Source: Cydia pomonella
Taxonomy: Eukaryota; Arthropoda; Insecta; Lepidoptera; Tortricidae
NCBI RefSeq assembly: GCF_033807575.1
Contig: NC_084711.1
Span: forward strand, 7,998,001-8,062,000
DNA: 64,000 bases
Reading direction: 5' to 3'
The notes below the pieces were generated by a model that had not been told where the DNA came from, did not search any database, and was given only the letters and a program-made list of their open reading frames with translations. The translations under genes and the position numbers were made by a program. Below, in pieces: positions 38,369-48,192 of this stretch (position 1 is the stretch's first letter; each line of letters begins with the position of its first letter).

Positions 38369-38444
38369 CAGTTTGTTACAAATAGATGACATGTTTTATT
38401 ACATTCTACATGTAATAAAACATGTCATCTACTCGTAACAAACT
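38369..38444. repeat. Near-perfect hairpin (two ~35-bp arms)
   Basis: The left arm cagtttgttacaaatagatg then acatgttttattaca pairs with the right arm tgtaataaaacatgtcatct then ac(t)cgtaacaaactg, around a loop of about 5 bases. It could be a tiny foldback element. Confidence 0.8.
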
Positions 38445-38492
38445 GACATAACTGACATGTTTAGTAGATTTGTTAGATATATTTAAATAACA

Positions 38493-38760
38493 GGCGGTGG
38501 TGGCCGAGTGGATATGACGTCCGACTTCAAATCCTGGCTCGTACCAATGAGTTTTCGGAACTTATGTACGAAATATAATTTGATATTACCACTAGCTTTT
38601 GGTGAAGAAAAACATCGTGAGAAAGCCTGCATACCTTTGCGAAGAAATTCAAAGGTGTGAAGTCCCCAATCCGCATTGAGCTAGCGTGGGGACTACAGCC
38701 CAATCCCTCTCGCGCATGAGAGGAGGCCTGTGCCCAGCAGTGGGACGTATATAGAATGAA
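38493..38760 (+). mobile_element. tRNA-derived SINE with RTE-like 3' tail
   Basis: The head has an A box (tggccgagtggatatga) and a B-box remnant (cttcaaatcc) with the anticodon region deleted. It is followed by 'ggctcgtaccaatgagtttt' as in SINE family 2. The tail 'gtgaagtccccaatccgcat' and 'tgcccagcagtgggacgtat' differs from family 2 and resembles RTE LINE 3' ends. Confidence 0.8.
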
Positions 38761-38831
38761 TTGTTATTATATTATTTAAATACAAAAATATCTGAGCTTT
38801 AAGAGTTGTCCAAGCTTTAAGTGTATCAGGT

Positions 38832-40420
38832 AAATTTGCCAGTACAGTCTGTGACCTCACCCAGTCAGCTCTCCGGATCGTAGAACGCTGGTGCAGAGAG
38901 TTAACCCCACCAAAACAGAAATGGTAATGTTCACCAATAAAAGGGCGGTTGGCAACTTTACCAGACCAATACTTTTCCAAACCGAGCTACAGCTGACCGA
39001 TGAAGTTAAGTACTTAGACTAACTCTCGACAGTAAACTCAATTGGAACAATCACATCAACAAACGTATAGACAAGGCGGGAGTTGTCTTCTGGCAGTGCA
39101 GAAGCATGATTGGTAAGAGGTGGGGACTCAACCCGAAAATCACCCTTTGGCTCTATAAGACGATAATCCGCCCCCTACTCTGTTACGGTGCCCTGGTTTG
39201 GTGGCCAACAACAAACGTAGGCAACGTACGAGACAAGCTACAAAGACTCCAAAGGCTCGCATGCGCGGCCACCACTGGCTGCACGAGGTCCACTCCGACT
39301 GCAGCCATGGAGGTCATGGTAAACCTTCCACCGCTGCATCTACACATACATCAAGAGGCCAGTCTCTCAGCGGTAAGGTTGCGAATCCTTAATATATGGT
39401 CTAACAGAATAGGAGCTCTCCACACAACATGCCTGGAAAAGGTATATGCCGAATTTCCAGTGCTTAGGTCGGGCACGGATCGGATTCACAAACAAGCTAT
39501 CTTTGACAAAAGGTACAAAATACAGTTATATAAGGACGACAACCACGAAGGACTCAATCTCCGGGAGCTGAGAATCTTCACTGATGGGTCCAAAACAAAT
39601 AGTGGTTCGGGCTCCGGAACCTTCTCAGAAGACCTGAACATATCAATCACCATACCGCTAGGAGCCCATAACTCGGTATTCCAAGCTGAGTGCATGGGCA
39701 TCTTAAACGCGGCGACTGCAAGGAAGGTAGTAGGATCCTCCATCCGCATACTCTCCGACAGTAGAGCAGTCTTAATGACTCTAAATAGCCATATAGTTAC
39801 ATCCAAACTTATACACGAATGCCACGAACGACTAATGGAGGTATGTCATAATAATAATAATAAGATCACTTTACAGTGGATCAAGGGACACAGTGGATCT
39901 TGGGGTAACGATGCTGCGGACGAGCTTGCCAGGCAAGGATCGGTTGCGGGGTGATTGGTCCGGAACCGATTCTTCCGATACCGTTTAGCAAAGTACGCTC
40001 AATGCTGCTAGCACGTACAGGGAAACTACACACAGAACACTGACTGAATCAGACTGGATGCAGACAGGCAAAGGAAGCCACGCCTGGCATCAACGGAAAG
40101 CTCACAAGGACGCTCCTTCAACTAGGGAAGGTCCGACTGAGTATGGTAACCAGTGTCATAACAGGTCATGGACTATTTAACAAACATCGTTTCATAACAG
40201 GTGTCACAGACAGTCCCCTATGCCGAGAATGCATGGAGACAGAAGAAACAGCCTCTCACGTGGTGCTGGAATGCAGCGGAGTGACCCCATACCGGGCAAA
40301 ACATCTCGGATCCCCGAGAGACCTCCCTGAGGTCCTACTCAACATCAAGGATTTGATAGGATTCCTCGAGGAGTTGGGCTGGCAAGAGTGATCAAGGAAA
40401 TTGCCATTTTGACTCTGAAA
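38832..40420 (+). mobile_element. Non-LTR retrotransposon, 3' half with RNase H domain
   Basis: A 5'-truncated LINE. At 38835-39105 the end of the reverse transcriptase is readable only across frames (SALRIVERWC, then FTNKRAVGNFTRPILFQTEL, then LTLDSKLNWNNHIN), with single-base losses near 38910 and 39019. From 39106 to 39954 a 282-codon frame is intact. It opens with the LWLYKTIIRPLLCYGALVWW block and then a ribonuclease H domain whose acidic residues are all present: D160 (FTDGSK), E195 (QAECMG), D218 (LSDSRA) and D269 (WGNDAADELA). RNase H would remove RNA from the RNA:DNA hybrid during target-primed reverse transcription. A stop near 39953 and further shifts separate it from the C-terminal piece at 40143-40391. 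That piece has a zinc-finger-like CxxC...H...C motif (CRECMETEETASHVVLEC) and ends at a stop. It belongs among RNase H-bearing I/Jockey-group LINEs, exact family unknown, and it is inactive. Confidence 0.9.
39106..39954 (+). CDS. LINE ORF2 segment: RT thumb and RNase H
   Basis: This is the longest open frame of the window, 282 codons, and lies inside the LINE at 38832-40420. The Met at 39106 is not a true start: the protein reads in from upstream (CRSMIGKRWGLNP is continuous with KLNWNNHINKRI). Residues ~1-110 are the RT C-terminal connection and ~150-280 the RNase H. The stop follows QGSVAG, where intact relatives continue to a zinc-finger-like end. The frame has probably stayed open because the insertion is recent, not because of host use. 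Confidence 0.85.
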   Translation: MIGKRWGLNPKITLWLYKTIIRPLLCYGALVWWPTTNVGNVRDKLQRLQRLACAATTGCTRSTPTAAMEVMVNLPPLHLHIHQEASLSAVRLRILNIWSNRIGALHTTCLEKVYAEFPVLRSGTDRIHKQAIFDKRYKIQLYKDDNHEGLNLRELRIFTDGSKTNSGSGSGTFSEDLNISITIPLGAHNSVFQAECMGILNAATARKVVGSSIRILSDSRAVLMTLNSHIVTSKLIHECHERLMEVCHNNNNKITLQWIKGHSGSWGNDAADELARQGSVAG

Positions 40421-40888
40421 TATTGCGTTTATGTGTATAGTTGTCATACAATTTATTTTTCAATAAAATATAAGGAATCGAATGGTACGATTTTCTTTTC
40501 TATTTTTGAAAGACAAAAAATAATAATTTTTAGATTTTTTTATAATTTCAATATATTTTTTTCAATTTCACCTTTTTATAATGGATGGTACATTTTCTAT
40601 CCATTTAACTAAATTTTGTTATTATATTCAACATCTGTCAAGTACCCAATTCACTAAACAGGCAAGGCGTGAAAATGCTAACTATTATCAATAAAACAAC
40701 CGTAGCTGTCAAAATAACTAACTGTATCACATGCCCGCGTGAGCGCAACGCACAAACACAAGATCTCGGCTAAACAAACAATATATACCACTCGCAGGGT
40801 TGCCTGTGGGGATTAAAGAGGGAATATTCGAAGTATTTATGTTTATACATGATGCATTTTTTCCATAAGAAGGAAGACCTAACATAGA
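40421..40888. other. Short AT-rich gap; possible LINE 3' UTR
   Basis: The first ~200 bases after the LINE stop are very AT-rich with no clear tail. There is a GC-richer patch at 40720-40800. No gene. Confidence 0.5.
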
Positions 40889-41142
40889 CGACCGGTCTGG
40901 CCTAGTGGGTAGTGACCCTGCTTATGAAGCCGATGGTCTTGGGTTCGAATCGTGGTAAGGGCAGTTACTTGAGTGATGAACACAGATATTTGTTCCTGAG
41001 TCATGGGGTTTTCTATGTATATAATTATGTATTTGTCTATATAAGTATTTTTATGTCGTCGTCTAGTACCCATACTTCAAGCTTTGCTTAGTTTGGGGTT
41101 AGGAGGACCTGTATAAGATGTCCCCTAATATTTATTTATTTT
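40889..41142 (+). mobile_element. SINE family 1, copy 2 (diverged)
   Basis: It begins gacgaccggtctggcctagt and has the B box GGTTCGAATCG. The body 'ttcctgagtcatgggg' is followed by a diverged 3' half ending 'gatgtcccctaatatttatt'. A further 'gtgcaataaagcattttatt' tail fragment follows at 41184-41208. Confidence 0.85.
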
Positions 41143-41210
41143 TTGTTGTTACCTTTACATACTATGTACCATTTTTTTGTAGTGTGCAATAAAGCATTTT
41201 ATTATTATTT

Positions 41211-41405
41211 GTATGTCTTTCCCATCACGGAACAATGGTGTTCCGGACCTTTGGGAAGCGTGCGCGGAGCCGAAGCCAACACGTAGAGGCCCATTTGACA
41301 CTTTAATGAAATGTAAGGGGTACACCTAGCGGATGTTGCCCTTGCCCGCGTCATGGGACGCACGCAGAGGCAGCACCCGCCAGGGTGTAAGGACTATTTG
41401 AGAGT
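41211..41405 (+). repeat. Interspersed repeat family F, copy 1
   Basis: It starts 'gtatgtctttccca', then 'caatggtgttccggacc', 'aatgaaatgtaaggggtaca' and 'cgccagggtgtaaggac'. A diverged second copy lies at 52051-52240. The class is unknown. Confidence 0.7.
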
Positions 41406-42036
41406 TGATGGAATCTAAAATGAACTGGTCTATTGGGTGAAAGCAATGGATGGATTATTATTATTTATTTCTCTTTCTTCTTAGGTTATGTTTTTTACAA
41501 TATGGATATAAAAGTAAAATATAAAAATACATCAAAAAGTACTATACAAAACACATATAAACACATTGTAAAAAACTTAACCTAGTGTGCCGCCAGCAGC
41601 GGGGCAGGGCCCAAGCTGCCGGTGGTCAGGGCCGCAGAGAGAGGAACCGGCGGACTATTATTATTATTAATTACTTTTATGAATTTTTGTTTTATATAAA
41701 CGTTATTAAGATGACATTTCACATGTCACAATGTAAATGATTACAGGAGGTCCTCGGAGCTTTATTAAATGGCTGGAAGGCACTTTTTGACAACAACAGT
41801 TTTTAAAATAATCGATAAGATCCTTCAAACATGATATTGCAGATATTAAGAATCAATTATCATATTTTTAGATTTTGTGCAAAATTTGTAGAAAAAATTA
41901 AGTGCACGTTAGACCTATTTTGTTTTATCAAGCGAAACTAAAAGTCAGGATTGAAATTGATAGAGTCCCACGAAATTACTAATTAAATTTTTGCCAGCCG
42001 TATTGTGATCTTAATTAAAAAGAATAAAGTTATACT
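41406..42036. other. No gene; short repeat fragments
   Basis: A GC-rich fragment at 41580-41655 (gccgccagcagcggggcagg) looks like a piece of another interspersed repeat. TTATTA microsatellites lie near 41455 and 41660. Confidence 0.45.
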
Positions 42037-42983
42037 TAGTAGAGGAGAGTGGGGGAATTGAACTAACTAACTGATTTGGCTCAGCGATCCAAAAAGAATC
42101 TTGGCCTCCGAAACGAGAGAACGCCACCTGTCCCGATCCAGCGCGGTTTCCTGCCATGAATTGGCATTCAGCCGACGCAGGTGCGCCTCCACGACATCAT
42201 ACCAGCGGTACAAAAGCAGCAGCGGGGGAATTGGGAACACTTAATTTCAAACGCTCTAAAAAGATATAAAAATGTCATAAGCCGAATGAATTTTTATGCT
42301 AACCGTTAGTTTGGTTATCTGTCTATATCACTTTAAGTTAATGTTATCCTACTAAACTTGGGCGAAAACAAAAGCCTTGCCGTTCCTTTTTACGCTAAAC
42401 TGTATGGAGTAATTAGAAACAGTCCGCGGGGAAATGGAAACACTGAAGATTTCCAATTTAGTATCACTTATGGAAAATCTTATTTTACCTCACGCTATAC
42501 ATAACATTTTCAAAGTAAAAAAAAATTGGTATCTCAATCAGTATGTAGTAGGAATCATTGAGAATGCAAAGCGCAATTGGGAACGCTCTTGTTTTCTTAG
42601 TTCATAATCAGCCCAATTGAATAATACCAATCAAAATGAGTGTCACTCATTATTATTAGTGAACTTGAAACCACCTAGGGTTTGAAAGCAGGTATACAAG
42701 ATAAAAACAAAATTCGGAGTCTTCAACTCCAAAAACTCTATGCTTACATCTATCATGATAATGACAAAAATTATAACAAAAGATGTAAATATTTTGTTCG
42801 ATTAATCGTGACCACATGTGCGTAGCTCTTATCTTATATCTTGCTCGTCTACTACGTCACTTAGGCACATGCAAGCCTCTTTATGTCCGTGTTAAAGAGA
42901 CTGAATATTTTTCTGTGCAATTAGAAGTATCTCACTAATTTTTTTTCACCCGCCGTTCCCAATTCCCCCAGTCTCCCCTATAG
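42037..42983. mobile_element. ~0.95-kb inverted-repeat element (GGGGGAATT ends)
   Basis: The left end (tagaggagagtgggggaatt) and the complement of the right end (taggggagactgggggaatt) match with two mismatches. The interior repeats the theme (gggaacact, aattgggaacg). No transposase was seen. It contains the inserted RTE fragment described next. Confidence 0.7.
42061..42223 (-). mobile_element. 5'-truncated RTE-type LINE insertion with 10-bp TSD
   Basis: On the minus strand an open frame encodes the last ~46 residues of an RTE-type polymerase (RWYDVVEAHLRRLNANSWQE, then ALDRDRWRSLVSEAKILFG, SLSQIS) and stops at 42067-42069. This W...DRxxWR...AK pattern is the usual C-terminus of RTE-group LINEs. 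The 3' end is a run of AGTT units. GGGGGAATTG at 42051-42060 and 42224-42233 flanks it as a target-site duplication. The frame is unbroken. Confidence 0.85.
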
Positions 42984-44801
42984 CAGGCAGCATACGTTCA
43001 TACATAATTATATCAAGTTGGTCGCATGTTATAAACAATAAGGGTTAAAAACCTCGTTGACCATCCCCCCCTCCCCCCATCTATCCATCCATTTCGGCTC
43101 CCTGACATTGCGGGTTGCGAACTGCTGCATCGCAACCATAACTGTGTTTTTAGTTTTTAGATATAGGCATTTTATAATAATATATGTATGCTAGTTTAAG
43201 AGGTATTTATCTATGGGCCAATAGTTGCCTGAAAATAAAGATTTACATATCATTTTATTACTGTGGGATATTTAAAAAATACGTACAAGTACATTACGAA
43301 TAATTTATCGTCAATTTTGCGGTTTACATATGGTACAATATGTACTTGATTACCATAAAAAGGCTTCGCATTACCTGTTCAAGTAGGTATATACCATAAA
43401 AACTCATTTGAAGTTCCGGGCCCACAAAAACTCCTTATACTCGTATTAAACTTGCCAAATTTGGCTTATCTCATTTTTGTCCGGGCAACCCTAAATATAA
43501 CAACGGCATTTTCGTGGAGCAACATTATAAACAAGTAAACTTAATATTAGACCACAGTGACACAGTTTATTCATGTCACCAGGTGTGGAGACACGGCCTA
43601 ACGCCCCAAGTTACCGCCATATTATACGTTTATACGTAATACGATATTCAGACGCATTACACTCAACTTTACGACTCGAACTGAGGTGGAAAGCTTATGT
43701 TTATGAATCTTTAAACATCTTTTAAAATCCGTATTGCGGTGTATTTTATGTCGCCAGTCTACATTATTATGCCGTCATTACTCGTGTGATACGAGTCGGG
43801 CGTGGGACTGTTTTAAGTGGATCTGTAAACCGTGAAAAAATAATGATACCTTCGTTAAAAAAAGTTATTGGCAAGAATGAACTAAACATATTTGATTGTA
43901 TTCTATATATAATGTACTATAATCGATTGGCACTTTGAGTCATAATCAATATGAAAAATGTAATATTATATAATACTAAATCAAAAAGATTTTCAGTACA
44001 TCTCCTTCCCTAGGTTGTACTTTTACCAATAGATTTTCGGTATAATTTGATACGTCAATGCTACCCGAGAATAAGTCACCTCATTATAATAATAACCCAC
44101 CTATATTTTCATCGGCATTGTAGCCGAAACGCATTTATTATTTATTGTCCTGCATTTAATTGCCAGTTCTATTTCGAAATGTAATTTATACAATTTATGG
44201 CACCCGTTCATTCTACGCTTCCTACAATCGCTGTCTGTTCCCATTCACAGTGGTGATCGCTAAATGCGTCCCAAAATTAGCAACATATAGCTTGCCAGCT
44301 CATTTCTCATGCCGAAGACAGGGACGGATAAACTGGATATATGCGATTACACGATATTATCCAACTGATTATATAAATCATGGGACGCAACAATCGTCCA
44401 CTTAATCACTGCCTACGGGAAGGCGAAATTACAGACCACGCAAATTGTTTATGTATTGATTTGAGTGCAGTGCGAATTATTACGATTTATGCACTTGATA
44501 CTTGATTTAGAATTGTCAATTATGACAGTGTTAGGTTAGGTGTATAAGCCAGAAGAAGACGTTGGCGACTGGTACTAAAAGAAAACCAACCAAGTGCGAG
44601 ACGGACTCCGGACGGGCCCCAATGATTCTGACTCACGCTTGACAAGTTCTTATATTTGCTACTTTGTAGAATATTTTCCATTTTTTGCTTAGCTTTATTT
44701 ATATAATTAATATATACAGAGGTATTACAGTAACTGTACAATAAATAATAAAAAAAAAAACTAAACACACAACAATAACTAAACTAAATTAATAACTAGC
44801 T
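42984..44801. other. No gene seen
   Basis: A C-rich run lies near 43066. The 81- and 82-codon frames at 44160-44405 and 44520-44768 are unrecognised. 'aaccaaccaagtgcgagacg' near 44582 resembles the start of a common lepidopteran repeat, truncated. Confidence 0.5.
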
Positions 44802-45075
44802 TAAATCTGAAATAGGCCCTTGAGGTATTGTACCCAGGATGCTGGCGGCATTTCATCGTTGTATCACAATGCTGATACGTTGTGCGAGGAAGCCGCCAGT
44901 TTTTCGGTTACCAGTTACGTCAACCAGACGGTTCGCGATTTCTGCTAAAAAGTTGTGCGCGCTGGGATCCCATGGACCTAGAGTTTCAACGCCAAATGGT
45001 ACAAAATAGTACTCTCTACCGAGGCTCTCATATTTATTACGTTCCAAATTTCGGCGCTTACCACCGACTCCGCCC
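44802..45075 (-). pseudogene. LINE ORF C-terminal fragment (same family as 24800-25640)
   Basis: The minus strand reads YYFVPFGVETLGPWDPSAHN, then FLAEIANRLVDVTGNRKTGG, FLAQRISIVIQR, a stop, and NAASILGTIPQGPISDLS. The stop replaces the Gly codon of the usual IQRGNAAS motif (CGA TGA AAT). A poly(A/T)-rich tract near 44750 may be its 3' end. Confidence 0.85.
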
Positions 45076-45994
45076 TTTATTATTATACTTTAATATAAGT
45101 TCTTTAAAGTTATGCTGCCGTCCAGCCAAAAATATTTTTTTTATCTTTTACGTAATTATCTCTTGTGATAATATATATACCTAAAGTGCTAAGTAGACAA
45201 TGCTAATAATAATGCTCTTCGACAGAATGTAGGTAGATTAATATTAAGTGACGTCTGTGCAGAGATTGCACGGTGCAGTTCTAGGATGTTCACACATGTT
45301 GAATTTCCTGACTCGCAGCTCTGCAGGGACGCTCCAGCTAATGTCTTCAATAATTTTGGCAGCTCTTAGAATGGAGTATAGTGTGAATTAAATTGGCTCT
45401 GCATTTATCAATAACTACTAACGTTTTCTCTCTTTCATTTATGCTGCTGTGCTTCGCCTTTCCATAATATGTTTTAATTTTCGTCAATTATTAGAAAAAT
45501 CACAGGGATATTAAAATATTTTCCTTTTTTTAAATTGGTTCGAGCGAAGTAAGGACATCAAATTGTTTGCGAATAAATTCTTGTTTATGAATTGCGAAAA
45601 TTTTTAGAATGAATCATTGTTTAACCAGTGATTAGGTGTAAGCGGGTTTACTCAAATATTTTGTACAATGAAAGCAAGACAAATACCGTGGCCACTCTTT
45701 CTGGTCGGGCTGAAGCATAGCCGGCCGTCACGCGATCTAACCGCTCCGTTTCCATGAGAAAAACCTTGATAATATCCACTGGTTACTTTATGAGCCTCGT
45801 ATATTCATGAGATTTATATTTAAAATATGGATTTTACATAATGCGATACAAGGTTGCTTTTAAACTAACATGACTAAGCTTGATATGAGGTCAAGAGATT
45901 CACTGATTTTATCATAAGAATTGTATACCTACGTAAAGTAAAGAAAAGATATATTGTATAGGTGAGGCTAAAAAATATTTTGATTCCCACAGTT
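45076..45994. other. No gene seen
   Basis: AT-rich DNA with no recognised element. A modest GC-rich patch lies at 45690-45750. Confidence 0.55.
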
Positions 45995-46240
45995 AAATAA
46001 ATAAATATTCTAGGACATTCTTACACCGATTGACTAAGTCCCACAGTAAGCCCCAGAAGGTTTGTGTTGTTGGCACTAAAACAACGACAAATGTAATACA
46101 TAAATACATAAAAACACTCATGACTTAGGAAAAAATATTTGTGCTCATCACACAAATAAATGCCCTGCCCGGTATTCGAACCCAGGACCATCGGCTTCAT
46201 AGGCAGGGTCACAACCCACTGAGCCAGACCGGTCGTCAGA
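45995..46240 (-). mobile_element. SINE family 1, copy 3 (old)
   Basis: On the minus strand it begins CGACCGGTCTGGCTCAGTGG with B box GGTTCGAATACC. Several small deletions and substitutions against the 53123 and 56946 copies mark it as older. Confidence 0.85.
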
Positions 46241-46781
46241 CCAGTCGAGATTTATTTAGTTGTTTGTAAATGTAGGAAATGTTTGAAGGTTGTTGATGTT
46301 AAATAAGGTAGATTATGTAATGCTTGATTACTTTTACTTTATTAACGTTTAGCGCCTGTTGGTAGCAGGAAAAATATGCTGATTTCCCTAATCCTACTAA
46401 GCTCATCCCTGTTCACACTTCATCCGCTACCACATATTTATTTTTATAAATAATATGTTCCATTAAAAGCGTACACCGAAGTGTGCTATGTATTATAAAT
46501 ATAAATACAACGTCTGTCCTCAAAATGAATAGAACTTGTCAGGAATTGATAAATTCAGGTCAGGCGTCTATTCTTGAAGCACCAAAAAAGGTTTGCGGTC
46601 AGTTTCGCTGTCGGATAGTGCGCTGTCCCCGACCACTGATTTCGTTACAATAATAGACTTTGCCTCACCTATTGAACTTGGTTGTTATTTTTATTTCCTT
46701 TTTATTTCGTAAAGTAAGAAGTAGAATAGAGTGGAAAAAAAGTTTTTTTACGAATGACTTATGCTATTCTTCTATATTCAT

Positions 46782-46895
46782 GCGTGCCTGCCGGTGGTTG
46801 GATGACATTCGAAAAATCGCGCGCATTTTGGATGAGACTAGCCCAGGACCGGGATAAGTGGCATCTATGTTCAGCAGTGGGCGACTGAAGGCTAA
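46782..46895 (+). pseudogene. RTE-type LINE C-terminus, frameshifted
   Basis: Across frames it reads CRWLDDIRKIA, then FWMRLAQDRDKWH, then IYVQQWATEG before a stop. This W-DD-K-A / W...AQDRxxW / YVQQW order is the usual end of RTE-clade proteins. There are at least two frameshifts in about 115 bases, so it is an old, 5'-truncated copy. Confidence 0.8.
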
Positions 46896-48081
46896 AATGA
46901 TGACAATTACTTTATTCATATGCTATAATTAAATCGTTTATTTATTGCGTAATCGTTTTTATAAACTTTTAACTTGTAGTGAATTTGTACGTAACTTACA
47001 AATGACATATTAATCTATTTCTCAAATGCGGGATTTATTTAGACGGCTTTTTAACACGCACAGTGATCGTTGCCATATTGAATTACTATACCATTATCGA
47101 TGAGCGGTCGTTAAAATTAATAAAAAGAAATATGTGTGATCCCTGTTAAATCCATTTCCCAGTAATACTCTACTTAATAAAGTATGTGCTTGTATACATA
47201 TACTCGTACATGTACTGTACTATAGGGCCTGTAGATATTCTAAAAATACAACGCTACACAAGCTCAATAATAACATTGATGTTAGCCATATTATAGAAAG
47301 CAATCTTGTCCAGTGAGCTTTGAATGTGGCAGTGAAATATAATTTCGATCGGACGGCAATCAGGGCCTGTTGAAGACGGCGCGTGAGACGACTTGCCAAA
47401 ATATTAAACGTACTCTCGTTGCCCGTTCAACCCTCGGCCATTTTATTTTTGAAGGCATTTTAATACAGAGACACACATTTTAAATTTGATTTATAGTAAA
47501 TTATATAATTAGGTACTACTTTTGCCTTCTCTTTAATTTTGTATATTTTTTTTTAAGTTTTATCTCAAAAATATACCTATTACACCACCTATTATTAGTA
47601 TACCTATTATTATTATTATGGTATAGATGAAGACAATCGTCATTAGCTTCCGTCATAAAATATGCAACAAAGCCAATGGTTCCAATAGTTCGTATAAGTA
47701 CATCAACTCTCTTCTACAAGTGATTTCTCAGGAAAGTACTAAAACGATTGAATTCAAATTACAGAACACTGGAAGCGGAAAGTCAATAGTAAGGATTTTT
47801 GAAATTGTATCACTAGTTAGACAATGCCAAGAAATTTTATCTTGGTCACTCAAAACCTTTGAATAGTTAAGCGAGCCAAATACTTCTGTTTATAACAATT
47901 TAAACTGTAGAAGTTTCTGAAATAGAAAAATCCTTGGAAGTGTAGCCATATCATGGCGGGCAGAATAGATCACTCCCTGTAGGAAGGCGTCAATCGCAGG
48001 GTGATTTATAGAGAGCGGTGCGGGCGTCGACTAAACTGCTCGGCGTTTTGCTCGTGCTGCGCCGGCAAACAAGTCACTCAC
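46896..48081. other. Intron-like DNA with one repeated GC-rich motif
   Basis: At 47356-47415 lies the motif shared with 49121-49180 (see findings). The 79-codon frame at 47627-47866 is unrecognised. TTA/TTATTA microsatellites lie near 47590-47620. Confidence 0.5.
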
Positions 48082-48192
48082 CTGCCCTGCCGCTCCCTCA
48101 TCGAAAATGCGAACCCTAGACAATGCCTTTATAACCGGATACATTTTAAATTCCGAATAGTCTACCGAAACATCGGCGGAACTTCCAGACAT
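48082..48192 (-). other. Candidate 5' coding exon, 37 codons
   Basis: On the minus strand an ATG at 48190-48192 with G at -3 opens a frame that starts MSGSSADVSVDYSEFKMYPV and ends FDEGAAGQ. It runs to a strong donor, CAG|GTGAGT, at 48082. The strand agrees with the Rbp6-like exon, and the phase-0 end would suit the short exon that in Musashi-group genes precedes it, though that exon was not found. A 37-codon frame can arise by chance, and an 84-codon frame on the other strand overlaps it. Low confidence. Confidence 0.2.

Noticed and set aside
39486..39806. 106-codon minus frame inside the LINE, and other frames at 39198-39392 and 40256-40447
   Set aside because: These are shadows of the LINE protein, which is the frame with the RNase H motifs.
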